A stretch of DNA of 64,000 nt from Arcuatula senhousia (taxonomy: Eukaryota; Mollusca; Bivalvia; Mytilida; Mytilidae): positions 12,331,001 through 12,395,000 of the forward strand of contig OZ020309.1 of the NCBI GenBank assembly GCA_963971305.1. The letters are read 5' to 3'. The notes under the pieces were generated by a model. It ran no database searches and had not been told where the DNA came from. It saw only the letters and a program-made list of their open reading frames with translations. Shown here in pieces: positions 46,441 through 58,182 of the stretch (the first letter of the stretch is position 1; every line of letters starts with the position of its first letter). A program made the position numbers and the translations under genes.

Positions 46441-47148
46441 CATAACTTTTTTTTTATCATTATTAGCATTATTTTGTTATTTAGCAGAAATCCTTCTTCA
46501 TAATATTTCTAGTCTGTCAAAATATGTTTTTCATCAAAAATCTTATCTAAAATAATTTTATGGAAAAATCCAAGGCCACTTCCTACAAGTTAAATGGTCA
46601 GTCCATTGAAATCAATGAAGGAACATTAAAATATATAAATGGTGTTGTGTACAGCTCAACATTAACATATGTACTTACAAATTTTGTTTGACAAAATTTG
46701 GCACTGTAACTTAATATGTTTGTAAAAGAATTGAAAAAACCTGTGCCATCAAAGGATTAAAAGTATTTGTCTACAATTTTAAAAGACTGGTCATTCAACA
46801 AAAGTAGTTTTTATCATCAATAATTACTTTTATGACTCTTAGAAAGACCTAAAGTTTAGTAAAATAAAATGTTCTTGAGATAATTATGATGTATGATATG
46901 CATATGGTTTAATAGGGCTGTCCCAGAAAATACAATGTGCATCCCACTCCCTCCCTCACCTCATCTGGAAACCATATTTTAATCTATATAGATAAGTGGT
47001 TGATGCACATTTGTATGTAAAATTTCTGTTTTTTTCTATTGGTGGAATTAAAAGAGATGTCCTTTGCAAGGAGAACATAGTACTGTCTGAATCAGTCCTG
47101 AACATAAAATTATTTCTACAACTAAATTAGAAGTAAAACTAGAAAAAC
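46441..47148. other. Intergenic, no feature seen
   Basis: AT-rich DNA between the dispersed repeat R and the HINE-like element G. No gene or repeat border recognised. Confidence 0.4.
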
Positions 47149-48550
47149 TGTGAGCCGCAGCTCACAAATAAATACCCCCCACCCCCCCATAAAAAATTTC
47201 TCAGATAAAATTTTAAAATAGGAGATGCACATCTACATTATGTCACAGAGATTGTGTGTAAGTTTCATGAAAATCCATCAAGGGGTTTAGGAGGAGTTGC
47301 GGATAAGAGATGGGCACCCCCATGAAGTCGAATGGCTGAGTCCATGTATTGCTATGGGAACCCCAAGAATCATTCTGATCAAATTTCAAAATAGTAGGTG
47401 CGCATCTACATTATGTCGCATTAATTGTGTGTAAGTTTCATGAAAATCCATCAAGGGGTTTAGGAGGAGTTGCGGATAAGAGATGGGTACCCCCATGTAG
47501 CCGAATGGCTAAGTCCATGTTTTGCTATGGGAAACCCCAAAAATCATTCTGATCAAATTTTAAAATAGTAGGTGCACATCTACATTATGTCACAAAGATT
47601 GTGTGTAGGTTTAAAAAAAATCCACCAAGGGGTTTAGGAGGAGTTGCGGTTAGAGATGGGTACCCCCATGTAGCCGAATGGCTAAGTCCATGTTTTGCTA
47701 TGGGAAACCCCAAAAATCATTCTGATCAAATTTTAAAATAGTAGGTGCACATCTACATTATGTCACAAAGATTGTGTGTAAGTTTCATGAAAATCCACCA
47801 AGGGGTTTAGGAGGAGTTGCGGATAAGAGATGGGTACCCCCATGTAGCCGAATGGCTAAGTCCATGTTTTGCTATGGGAAACCCCAAAAATCATTCTGAT
47901 CAAATTTTAAAATAGTAGGTGCACATCTACATTATGTAACAAAGATTGTGTGTAAGTTTCATGAAAATCCATCAAGGGGTTTAGGAGCAGTTGCGGATAA
48001 GAGATGGGTACCCTGAAGTGTAACGGAAGGACGGACGGAAGGACGGAAGGACGGACACCCCTATCACTATATACCCCCACTTTTGAAGGTTTAGGAGGAG
48101 TTGCGGATAAGAGATGGGTACCCCCATGTAGCTGAATGGCTAAGTCCATGTTTTGCTATGGGAAACCCCAAAAATCATTCTGATCAAATTTTAAAATAGT
48201 AGGTGCACATCTACATTATGTCACAAAGATTGTGTGTAAGTTTCATGAAAATCCACCAAGGGGTTTAGGAGGAGTTGCAGATAAGAGATGGGTACCCCCA
48301 TGTAGCCGAATGGCTAAGTCCATGTTTTGCTATGGGAAACCCCAAAAATCATTCTGATCAAATTTTAAAATAGTAGGTGCACATCTACATTATGTAACAA
48401 AGATTGTGTGTAAGTTTCATGAAAATCCATCAAGGGGTTTAGGAGCAGTTGCGGATAAGAGATGGGTACCCTGAAGTTTAACGGAAGGACGGACGGAAGG
48501 ACGGACACCCCTATCACTATATACCCCCCACTTTTGAAGTGGGGGGTATA
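47149..48550 (+). mobile_element. HINE-like element G with duplicated 3' end
   Basis: 5' palindrome TGTGAGC/GCTCACA (47149-47166), subterminal ATACCCCCCAC, about nine core repeats of roughly 150 bp (AGGGGTTTAGGAGGAGTTGC, GATGGGTACCCCCATGTAGC), GGAAGGACGGACGGAAGGAC microsatellite, and a perfect terminal hairpin (TATACCCCCCACTT 48520-48533, AAGTGGGGGGTATA 48537-48550). A second microsatellite plus truncated hairpin lies inside at 48015-48088, after which core repeats resume, so the 3' end is present twice. Confidence 0.75.
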
Positions 48551-49090
48551 ATAAACTCCATTGGAGTAAAAAAACTACCCCACCTGCCAGTTGGGAAGAA
48601 AAAAAAAACTGAAAAATTAATTTTGAATTAACAAATGCAGGATTATTAGAAGAACCTTTAAAAAGTCTTAACCAAGCTTCATTTGTCAATTTGACTTTAA
48701 AATTTAACATTTGACATCACATACTTCAACAGGAAAATTAACCTAAAAAAGATTAATGTTGATGTTTAACACCAAATTAACTTTAAAAATTCTAACATTA
48801 AACTAACATTATATTTAAGTTTATTATAAATGTTAAATTAGTATTAGTCCACAACACGTTCTACTGTAAAGGTAATACTTCCATGTGGTTCTAATTCACA
48901 TTTCCGTTTTTTTTATGTGTTCATGAGTTGAATTTTCAATAAATGCTAGATTTTTTTTATTGAATTACATGTACAACATATATTCCAGAATATCCTGATG
49001 ACATGATATCCACAAAAATAAAGTCCTTGCAAAATATTTCTGTTGTTACTATGGTTACAGTCAATCAAAAACAGTTCGTTTAAGACAACT
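48551..49090. other. Intergenic, includes a second TTAACATTAA motif cluster
   Basis: 48735-48850 has several AACATTAA/TTAATGTT motifs in both orientations, like 31788-32015. Otherwise nothing recognised. Confidence 0.45.
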
Positions 49091-50100
49091 AGAGGCTCCC
49101 AGGAGCCTGAATCGCTCACCTGATCTCTTATGCCAAAGTTTGAATAAATTTCACAAACTTTCAAGTATACAAAGTTGCAAAACAATCCTTTCAGTGGTTT
49201 CAGAGAAGATTTATGGAAATCAGTTTAAATTAATAGTAAAATACAGTTAAACGGCAATAACTCCTGTAAGGACCTTTTGATGCTGAACATGAAAAGTTGC
49301 TTCGGATTTTCTCTATCTCTTATACTTTTTGAGTTATAAGCCAAAAACAATGGTCTGACCCCCCTGTTCTATTTTTAGCAATGGCGGCCATGTTAGTTGG
49401 TCGACGTGTATATAATTCACAAACTTGGTAGAGGACATACTAAAGATCAAGTATACCAAGTATGAATGCAATCCCTTCAGTGGTTTCAGAGAAGAAGATT
49501 TTTGAAAATCTGTGTAAATTAATGGAAAAAACAGTTAAAGGGGAATAACTCTTAAACGGCTGATCTGACAATTTTGACCCTGAAGTCATTTTTGTAGGTC
49601 TCAATGAGCTTAACAATTCTGCAATGCTAACTTTTCCTCTAGCTATAACGGTTTTCAAGATATAGTCCAAAAACTGCAAAAATGGTCAATTTTGATGATT
49701 AAAGGGCAATAACTCCTATAAGGAGTTGTTTCACAACTTCGACTCAATGGAGAGATCTGTAGAACTTTTGATGCTGAACAGGGAAGGTTGCTTCAGATTT
49801 TCTCTATCTCTTATACTTTTCGAGTAATAAGCCAAAAACAATGGTCTGACCCCCCTGTTCTATTTTTAGCAACGTCGGCCATGTTGGTTTGTCGACATGT
49901 ATATAATTCACAACCTTGGTAGAGGACATCCTAAAGATCAAGTATACCAAGTTTCAATGCAATCCCTTCAGTGGTTTCAGAGAAGAAGATCTTTGAAGAA
50001 AAGTTAACGGACGGACGGACGACGGACGGACGGACGACGGACGGACGACGGACGCTTAACGATGACAAAAGCTCACATGACCCTTCGGGTCAGGTGAGCT
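49091..50100 (+). mobile_element. HINE-like element, GCTCACCTGA family, complete (B2)
   Basis: The clearest member. 5' palindrome AGGCTCCCAGGAGCCT (49093-49108), subterminal GCTCACCTGA (49114-49123), two core repeats of about 480 bp (CAATAACTCCTGTAAGGACC, GGTCTGACCCCCCTGTTCTA), GACGGACGGACGACGGACGG microsatellite (50005-50055), and a 3' hairpin at 50071-50099 whose last bases TCAGGTGAGC (50090-50099) are the exact inverse of the 5' subterminal repeat. No protein. Confidence 0.8.
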
Positions 50101-50879
50101 AAAAAGTAAAATAATAATTTATATTTGTTTTCAAACAATAAATCCTGAACACTTTCTATAATAGACTGTAAATTTTTGACATTTCACAGGTTATTCATTT
50201 GAAAAGATATGTAGTACATTATATATATTTATCACATTATTTTATCACATAAATCTAAATATTTAGTCACATGCATATACCGGTAATCATACTATTGCTC
50301 TTCCTTTGTTATTTGTTTTATCATCTACAAATAAATGTACATAAACTTATGTTACGTTCATATAGATGTACAAGTACTTAAATTTGCGGACACCATTTTT
50401 TGTGGAATTGGAATAAAATGCAATATTTTGGGATTCATGAGATCCTTGTTTTAACAAATTTCAAGTAATGTAAATTTAATACTTATTGGTTATATAGTTT
50501 CATGGTTTGCCAGACCCCCCCCCCAAAAAAGTAATGCTTTCATAGTACCTAAAATAAGTTTTCTTACAATGATCCCCAAAATAAATGTAAAGCAGATGTA
50601 ACTTAATGGTTCATTTACAGCATTTAGAAGATCATAGAAAAAGCCATAAACAAAACAAATCAATAAATTAACAAAAAAAACCACACAAATTGTACATGCA
50701 GCCATCTTCATCAAAGAATCAACTTGTAGGCCATTATCTTTGCCTTATCTTTGCCACAACAAAACAAGACTATTAGTTAATAAACAAAAATTTAACATTA
50801 GAGCAGAATTTCTTGACATAAAATCTTATTTTGGCTTAAATAATATATTGACTTCATTTGGATCTTTGATATTGATAAT
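50101..50879. other. Downstream of MTF1, no gene seen
   Basis: Presumed MTF1 3' UTR and flank (minus strand). AT-rich. A short minus-strand open frame with a hydrophobic stretch at 50490-50714 has no recognisable relatives. Confidence 0.4.
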
Positions 50880-51772
50880 TTAATCAAACAGTGAAGATTC
50901 TTCTTTATCTTGATCAACCCCCTTATTTACTGCTAAATTAGCTAACAAAGTTCTGTTGTCATTAAAACTAATAGTAGTACATCCTGCTGTCATTTGAGCC
51001 GACTGCTGAGTGATATCTATAACAGGGTGGGTTTCACAATTAGTAACTGCCGGGAAAGCCTGTGACGGCATGACATCTGTGGATTGCAAACTGCATTTCA
51101 TTTCGTCTACATTAGACACTGGTACATTCTGTTCTGAAGGCGGTACTATATCTGGCGCTAGACCAACCAACTGAGGACAAACAACCACATTCTCTACTAA
51201 TCTACTGGTGTTCCTAGATTGGCTGTTAATTAACGTCTCAGAGTTTAAATCTGGTAACTCTACAGCACTCTCTGATTCAAAATGCTCCCCACTTGGAGTA
51301 TCTGTGACAATTTTTGTAATTAGGTAGTGTTGAATTTTGACAGTAGGTTTAGCTTCACTAGGAGTAACGATTTTTGGAATTGATGGTACGTTCAGAATAT
51401 TTGGATTACTAAGGTCAGGCTTCCCTACATCTGGGAGTGCTTCAAGGCTAGCCAACAAATCAAAACCCTGTTGCTGTGCAGTTGATTGCATTAACACATT
51501 ATCACTAACTGGTTCTGAAGAATCCAGTCCACTTCCTTGATGTAACTCAGAAGTGAAGCCAGACTGTCTCATATCAGTAACAGGTATAGTGCTTTGAGTG
51601 GTTTGTGCTTGATTATCACAGGCTATGCTTTGTTGCAGTACAGGTGGAAGGTTAATAAGAGTACATGTGCCCTCAGATGATGGCACTATCTGAACTTGAC
51701 TTATGACCTGAGGAGATGCATTGTGGGTTATCTGTCCAGGCTGGATTTCTTGTACACCAGTTTGACTCATAT
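50880..51772 (-). CDS. mtf1: MTF1, last exon (C-terminal activation region)
   Basis: An 893-bp exon, 297 codons plus stop (50880-50882), starting at acceptor TTTACAG with the split Asp codon and MSQTGVQEIQPGQITHNASP. Composition is Ser/Thr/Gln/Pro/Val-rich with acidic patches (LLASLEALPDVGKPDLSNPN, EHFESESAVELPDLNSE), as expected for the activation region of MTF1. The ELPDLNSE/DQDKEESSLFD ends are acidic. Scattered cysteines occur, but the dense cysteine cluster found in vertebrate and fly MTF1 is absent here. Assignment to MTF1 depends on phase-matched linkage to the zinc-finger exons. Confidence 0.8.
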
Positions 51773-52194
51773 CTGTAAATAGTAAAACAATTTTATTTTT
51801 AATCAATCAAACCAAATTGATGACTGGATTAAAGGTTTATAAGTGATAGATGTATTATGCAATACCAAATCAAAACTTACGCCGGCTAGTCATTCTAACT
51901 AAAGTAATGTGTTGTATTATGTATTATAAGTCAAGGCCTGTTTGGTGGCTGGTTTGTTTACAGATGACCATTTAAAAGCTCTGATATTCAAATTACCTTT
52001 TGCTCCTTTGATTTAAAAATGTTAGAATATCGTACAAAATTGTAATGAAGAATATTTTACCAAAAACAATCATCTTGAAATAATATTTTTATATAACTTT
52101 TTATTGTGTCATTTAAATGTTTTCATTATAAGATTACTTAATTGAACACCAGTGCTAGGATCCAAAAGTTTGACTGATTTAAAGGGAGACAAAC

Positions 52195-52261
52195 CTTGAG
52201 ACTGACTTTCTTCAACTGGTTCACAAAGTAGCAACAACTGATCTGCATAAGATTGTATAAC
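52195..52261 (-). CDS. mtf1: MTF1, linker exon
   Basis: A 67-bp exon (phase 0 in, 1 out) between CTTTTCAG and GTTTGT, encoding VIQSYADQLLLLCEPVEESQ then SQ. Leu-rich acidic linker between the fingers and the C-terminal region. Supported by splice sites and phase rather than by a family match. Confidence 0.7.
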
Positions 52262-52670
52262 CTGAAAAGTGTGGAGTGGTTTATAATCTTTTCATGTGAA
52301 AAATCTATTAATCTGACAAATTTAACAATAAGATATTGAGGAGTAAATGCTATTGTTCAAGTGAGAACATTTATGGAGGAAAAAAATGAATTTAACAAAT
52401 GACTGAAAACAAAGACCATCCTATGCATGGAAATTTTTTAAAAAAGAATTCATACCCAAATTTTCTTACTTTCATAACCACAATTTACAGTTTTGATGCT
52501 AGTTGTATCTTTAATTTGGCTATGCTCGACAAACAAATTTGAATAGAAAGTTTTAAGTTTATTCTTTTCTGCTTTTAAATGATGGCTTATTTTTCAAAAA
52601 AGAAAGATCTTTACTTCATATCAAATAATCTGCCCACTGCAAATTGCCTCCCTCATATACCAATCAATAC

Positions 52671-52774
52671 CTGATCAGATTCCGAATCTTTTTCATGGTT
52701 TTTCTTGTGAACCTTCAAGCTGTAGTTGGTAGTAAAAGATCTAGTACAACCATCACAGGAAAAGGGCTTCTCTC
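52671..52774 (-). CDS. mtf1: MTF1, zinc finger 6 exon
   Basis: A 104-bp exon (phase 1 in, 0 out) between TTATTTCAG and GTATTG. It encodes GEKPFSCDGCTRSFTTNYSL then KVHKKNHEKDSESDQ: a C2H2 finger (C-x2-C, H-x4-H) corresponding to finger 6 of MTF1 (STQYSLKSHMKGH in vertebrates). Confidence 0.88.
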
Positions 52775-53034
52775 CTGAAATAATACCAAACAAAGGTTAA
52801 CAATACTCCATAGTTCTGAAAGTCCTGTTTTCCAATCCTTTTCAAGTTCTTTTTCATGAATAAAATATGTTCAAATCAAGTCAATCAAAGTTCCGAAATC
52901 CCATCGTATTATTGGATATTTTTGTGTATGCTTAAGATTTACAATTTTCTATTTGATATCGGTTCAAGACTAAATGACAATATTTTATCACTTCTATTAA
53001 ATATCTTCAATTAGCATTAATCAACAAATTTTTT

Positions 53035-53215
53035 TTAAACAGGAAGTAGGTGAATGACAGACCTGAAATTAAATCCCACAGTATTGGACCCCATGATGAT
53101 GCTGCATACCAATTATCAAGAGGCTGTGATTAGTCGTTGCTGAGAAAACTGTTACAAAAATTATTTTCCCTCTTGCCCACTGCCCAACATTCTCCATTTT
53201 TCACTCCTTCAAAAT
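53035..53215 (-). repeat. Dispersed repeat, copy 3 of the 21660 family
   Basis: Starts AACAGGAAGTAGGTGAATGA, the inverse of CTACTTCCTGTTTNACG at 21815 and 27260. Intronic. Confidence 0.55.
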
Positions 53216-53604
53216 CTGGCCAAAAATCTATTTATCTTGGTCTTCATGTGAAACCCTCCAACAAAAGCAAAGCTTACATGCAAGTAGAATAGAACAAGTA
53301 ACAACAATCAATGAATATATATAACAATATAGTGCATCGTAAGTAATAGAAATTCTACAATACATATTGTATCTATCATTGGGCAAAGGTATTGTTTCAG
53401 TCCTGCTAACTTTTTGAAACAATAACTAACATTTTAATTACAGGTAATATAAAACATCTTGGAACTTCAGGACAAGTGCTGACACAAAATATGTCTGGCT
53501 TGCTTGCACAACCATAGGATGTCTTCATTGATGGGTAATGTTGTATTTTCAAGTTACAGTTTAATAAGTAAGCATGTAATCTCTTGCTAAGTATTTTGAA
53601 AACA

Positions 53605-55123
53605 AACCTGTATGACTTCTTTGGTGTGTTTTAAGGTGATGGCTAGCTACAAAGGTTTTACCACATCCATTGTTAAGCATTTTAATAACAAACCTGTATG
53701 ACTTCTTTGGTGTGTTTTAAGGTGATGGCTAGCAACAAAGGTTTTCCCACATCCATTGTTAAGTATTTTAATAACAAACCTGTATGACTTCTTTGGTGTG
53801 TTTTAAGGTGATGGCTAGCTGCAAAGGTTTTACCACATCCATTGTTAAGTATTTTAAAAACAAACCTGTATGACTTCTTTGGTGTGTTTTAAGGTGATGG
53901 CTAGATGCAAAGGTTTTACCACATCCATTGTTAAGTATTTTAAAAACAAACCTGTATGACTTCTTTGGTGTGTTTTAAGGTGATGGCTAGATACAAAGGT
54001 TTTCCCACATCCATTGTTAAGTATTTTAATAACAAACCTGTATGACTTCTTTGGTGTGTTTTAAGGTGATGGCTAGATACAAAGGTTTTACCACATCCAT
54101 TGTTAAGTATTTTAATAACAAACCTGTATGACTTCTTTGGTGTGTTTTAAGGTGATGGCTAGCTACAAAGGTTTTCCCACATCCATTGTTAAGTATTTTA
54201 ATAACAAACCTGTATGACTTCTTTGGTGTGTTTTAAGGTGATGGCTAGCTACAAAGGTTTTCCCACATCCATTGTAAAGTATTTTAATAACAAACCTGTA
54301 TGACTTCTTTGATGTGTTTTAAGGTGATGGCTAGCTGCAAAGGTTTTCCCACATCCATTGTTAAGTATTTTAATAACAAACCTGTATGACTTCTTTGGTG
54401 TGTTTTAAGGTGATGGCTAGCTACAAAGGTTTTCCCACATCCATTGTTAAGTATTTTAATAACAAACCTGTATGACTTCTTTGATGTGTTTTAGTGAGTG
54501 AGTGAGTGAGTTGGTGTTTTATGCCCGTGCAACGTTGATGTGTTTTAAGGTGATGGCTAGCTACAAAGGTTTTCCCACATCCATTGTTAACTATTTTAAT
54601 AACAAACCTGTATGACTTCTTTGGTGTGTTTTAAGGTGATGGCTAGATACAAAGGTTTTACCACATCCATTGTTAAGTATTTTAAAAACAAACCTGTATG
54701 ACTTCTTTGGTGTGTTTTAAGGTGATGGCTAGATACAAAGGTTTTACCACATCCATTGTTAAGTATTTTAATAACAAACCTGTATGACTTCTTTGGTGTG
54801 TTTTAAGGTGATGGCTAGCTACAAAGGTTTTCCCACATCCATTGTTAAGTATTTTAAAAACAAACCTGTATGACTTCTTTGGTGTGTTTTAAGGTGATGG
54901 CTAGAAACAAAGGTTTTCCCACATCCATTGTTAACTATTTTAATAACAAACCTGTATGACTTCTTTGGTGTGATTTAAGGTGATGGCTAGCTACAAAGGT
55001 TTTCCCACATCCATTGTTAAGTATTTTAATAACAAACCTGTATGACTTCTTTGGTGTGTTTTAAGGTGATGGCTAGATACAAAGGTTTTCCCACATCCAT
55101 TGTTAAGTATTTTAATAACAAAC
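53605..55123 (-). repeat. Minisatellite of MTF1 finger-5 exon plus donor, 17 extra copies of 86 bp
   Basis: On the minus strand the unit is GGATGTGGTAAAACCTTTGT then AGCTAGCCATCACCTTAAAA, CACACCAAAGAAGTCATACA, GGTTTGTTATTAAAATACTT and AACAAT. About 60 bp is coding sequence of finger 5 ([20 protein letters not shown]) and 26 bp is the start of the intron including donor GTTTGT. I count 18 donors including the real one at 55124. No unit has an AG acceptor before GGATGTGG. Reading through the first donor gives [15 protein letters not shown] and stop. One copy holds a 42-bp SINE-tail insertion (54493-54534). Confidence 0.95.
54481..54546 (-). mobile_element. 42-bp SINE 3' tail with 12-bp target-site duplication
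   Basis: AGTGAGTGAGTGAGTGAGTT,GGTGTTTTATGCCCGTGCAACG (54493-54534) is flanked by TTGATGTGTTTT on both sides (54481-54492, 54535-54546). On the minus strand it ends with (CACT)n, and ATAAAACACCAA resembles the 3' end of the SINE at 59225-59500. It is an extremely 5'-truncated retroposed copy inside the finger-5 array. Confidence 0.85.
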
Positions 55124-55191
55124 CTGTATGACTTCTTTGGTGTGTTTTAAGGTGATGGCTAGCTACAAAGGTTTTACCACATCCATGGCAT
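55124..55191 (-). CDS. mtf1: MTF1, zinc finger 5 exon
   Basis: A 68-bp exon (phase 2 in, 1 out), acceptor TTTATAG, donor GTTTGT. With split codons it reads [20 protein letters not shown] then SHTG, matching finger 5 of MTF1 ([20 protein letters not shown] in vertebrates). The first pair is C-x2-C here, whereas vertebrate finger 5 has C-x4-C. The acceptor and first 8 bp are unique to this copy; the rest seeds the 86-bp array. Confidence 0.9.
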
Positions 55192-55420
55192 CTATAAATG
55201 AAAAAAAAAATCTATATATTCTAAGACAAAAATAGACTTGTGGGCATTTTGGGGAAAATATTTATATGCTGATCATTAAAAAAAGTTTAAATAGTCTTAC
55301 TAAAAGTAAAGTTATCTTAGAATTTCTGAAAGAAGCAGAGATACCAATGAGGCATCCCAATGTCAAAAGTCTGAAAGGGCCGAGACAAAACCTGTAAACA
55401 CCAACGAGAACAGGAAACAA
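55192..55420. other. MTF1 intron between finger 5 exon and a HINE-like element
   Basis: Presumed intron. A-rich tract next to the acceptor. Nothing else recognised. Confidence 0.4.
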
Positions 55421-58182
55421 GAGGCTGCCAGGAGCCTGAATCGCTTTCCTGGTCTTGATGTCAACCCTATGAAGAACTTTGTTAAGCTAAATAAACTGAA
55501 CATTTAAGCAAGCAACAGCTTTTTCTCTTTCAGCAATAGTTTTCATTCTGTAGGCCAAAATGTGAAACATGTTATTTTATGTATTTTAAGGACGGTCTGA
55601 CAATTCAACTTTGTTGAGAGCTTAATGAACTGAACATTAATGCAAGCAACCAATTTTCTTTTTCTGCTATAGTTATCATTATATAAGCCAAAAACATGAA
55701 AACATGTTAATTTAGGGGCTGCAATCGCTATATATATATAAAGGGTCATCTGAAAACTTCAACCCTATAAATGCTTTTGTTGAGCTAAATGAGCTGAACA
55801 TTGAAGCAAGCAACAGCTTTTCTCTATCCGCAATAGTTTTCATTCTATAGGCCAAAAACACTATTTTTCGCCTTTAAGGGGCTGTAACCCCTATAAGGGG
55901 TCATCTGACAACTTTGACTCAATGAAGACTTTTGTAGAGCTTAATGAGTTGAACATTTAAGCAAGCAACAGCTTTTCTCTATCTGAAATAGTTTTCATTC
56001 AACAGACCAAAAACACTATTTTTCGCCTTTAAGGGGCTGTAACCCCTATAAGGGGTCACCTAAAACTTTGACCCAATGAAGACTTTTGTAGAGCTTAATG
56101 AGTTGAACATTTAAGCAAGCAACAGCTTTTCTCTATCTGAAATAGTTTTCATTCAACAGACCAAAAACACTAAATTTCACCTTTAAGGGGCTGTAACCCC
56201 TATAAGGGGTCACCTAAAACTTTGACCCAATGAAGACTTTAGTAGAGCTAAATGAGTTGAACATTTAAGCAAGCAACAGCTATTCTCTATCTGCAAGAGT
56301 TTTCATTCTACAGGCCAAAAACACTATTTTTTGCCTTTAAGGGGCTGTAATCCCGATAAGGGGTCATCTGACAACTTTGACTCTATGGTCACTTATGTAG
56401 AGATAATTGAGCTGAACATTTAAGCAAACAACAGCTTTTCTCTATCTGTAATAGTTTTCATTTAAGAAGCCAAAAACATGAAACAAGTGTGGCCACTAAA
56501 AGTATGTCTCGCCTGCCGGCACCATCACTAAAATCAACTACCTAAGCTTTCATTTCTTGATATAAACAAAAAAAGTGTATGTATACCTAATAACAGATGC
56601 CTAGTTATTATACTACTCAAGCAATCCATTGTCCACACAAGAATTACAAATAATTTTCTGTCTGAAAAAAAGACCTAAGTTCACAGAGTCACTGGAGCGT
56701 GAAAATGGGGTCATGGTCACATGGCATGGTGACAGTTGCATTGTCCATAACCGCAACTGTCTGTTTACCCAATATCAGATGCCTAGCTTTTATAACTTTC
56801 CAGCAATTCATCATCCACAAAAGTCTTACAAAAAAGTTTTTCAGCCTGAAAAAGACCTAAGTTCACAGAGTCACTAGAGCGTGAAAATGGGGTCAGGGTC
56901 ACGCAGCATGGTAACAGTTGCGTAGACCATAATCTAAACTGTCTGTATACCTAATATCAGATGCCTAGCTAATATACTTTTCCAGCAATTCATCGTCCAC
57001 AAAAGTCTTACAAAAAAGTTTAAGGCATGAAAAAGACCTAAGTTCACAAAGTCATTGGAGCGTGAAAATGGGTTCAGGGTCACATGGCATGGTGACAGTT
57101 GCGTAGACCATAACCTGAACTGTCTGTATACCAAATATCAGATGCCTAGCTAATATACTTTTTCAGCAATTCATCGTCCACAAAAGTCTTAGAAAAAAGT
57201 TTACGGCCTGAAAAAAGACCTAAGTTCACAGAGTCACTGGAGCGTGAAAATGGGGTCAGGGTTACACGACATGGTGGCAGTTGCGTAGACCATAACCTGA
57301 ACTGTCTTTATACCAAATATCACATGCCTAGCTAATATACTTTTCCAGCAATTCATCGTCCACAAAAGTCTTACAAAAAAGTTTACGGCCTGAAAAAAGA
57401 CCTAAGTTCACAGAGTCACTGGAGCGTGAAAATGGGGTCAGGGTTACACGACATGGTGACAGTTACGTAGACCATAACCTGAACTGTCTGTATACCAAAT
57501 ATCAGATGCCTAGCTAATATACTTTTCCAGCAATTCATCGTCCACAAAAGTCTTACAAAAAAGTTTACGGCCTGAAAAAAGACCTAAGTTCACAGAGTCA
57601 CTGGAGCGTGAAAATGGGGTCAGGGTCACACGGCATGGTGACAGTTGCGTAGACCATAACCTGAACTGTCTGTATACCAAATATCAGATGCCTAGCTATT
57701 ATACTTTTCAAGCAATTCATTGTCCACAAAAGTATTACAAAAAAGTTTACGCCGCCGCCGTCGCCGTCGCCGGAAAGTAATACCTATGTCTCGCCTTCCG
57801 CGACTATTCGTCGCAGGCGAGACAAAAATGCTATTTTTCACCTTTGAGAACATCGACTTAAAGGAGACTTTTGTAGAGCTTTTGATGCTGAAGCAGCAGC
57901 GTGGCATCAGATTTCATCTATCTCTTATACTTTTTGATTTACAAGCCAAAAACAGTAGTCTGACCCCCTGGTCTATTTTTAGTAACGGTGGCCATGTTTT
58001 TTTACGGATCAAAAATCAAAACACAAGTTTGGTGCAGGACACCCTGAGGATCAATCATACCAAGTTTCATTGAATTCTGTTCGATAGTTTCAGAGGAGAA
58101 GATTTTTGAAAAATTGTTAACGGACGACGACGGACGCCAAGTGATGGCAATAGCTCACATGGACCTTCGGTCCAGGTGAGCT
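55421..58182 (+). mobile_element. HINE-like element, GCTCACCTGA family (B3), holding a nested element
   Basis: 5' GAGGCTGCCAGGAGCCTGAA (55421), core repeats of about 155-180 bp from 55480 to 56480 (TTAAGGGGCTGTAACCCCTA, AAGCAAGCAACAGCTTTTCT), a GGACGACGACGGACGCC tract (about 58120) and a 3' hairpin (AGCTCACATGGACC and GGTCCAGGTGAGCT, 58152-58182). The core is interrupted at about 56486-57829 by a family-C element. Confidence 0.75.
56486..57829 (+). mobile_element. HINE-like element, TGTCTCGCC family (C2), nested in B3
   Basis: Starts AGTGTGGCCACTAAAAGTAT,GTCTCGCCTGCCGGC, has about six core repeats of 180-185 bp (CGTCCACAAAAGTCTTACAA, GTTCACAGAGTCACTGGAGC), a CGCCGCCGTCGCCGTCGCC tract (about 57753) and a 3' hairpin at 57788-57823 (GTCTCGCCT / AGGCGAGAC). 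It is the reverse of C1 at 12562-13552. Confidence 0.8.

Noticed and set aside
53605..55123. A large poly-zinc-finger gene made of 18 finger exons
   Set aside because: Units lack acceptors, are 86 bp (not a multiple of three) and run into stops, so they cannot be added as exons.
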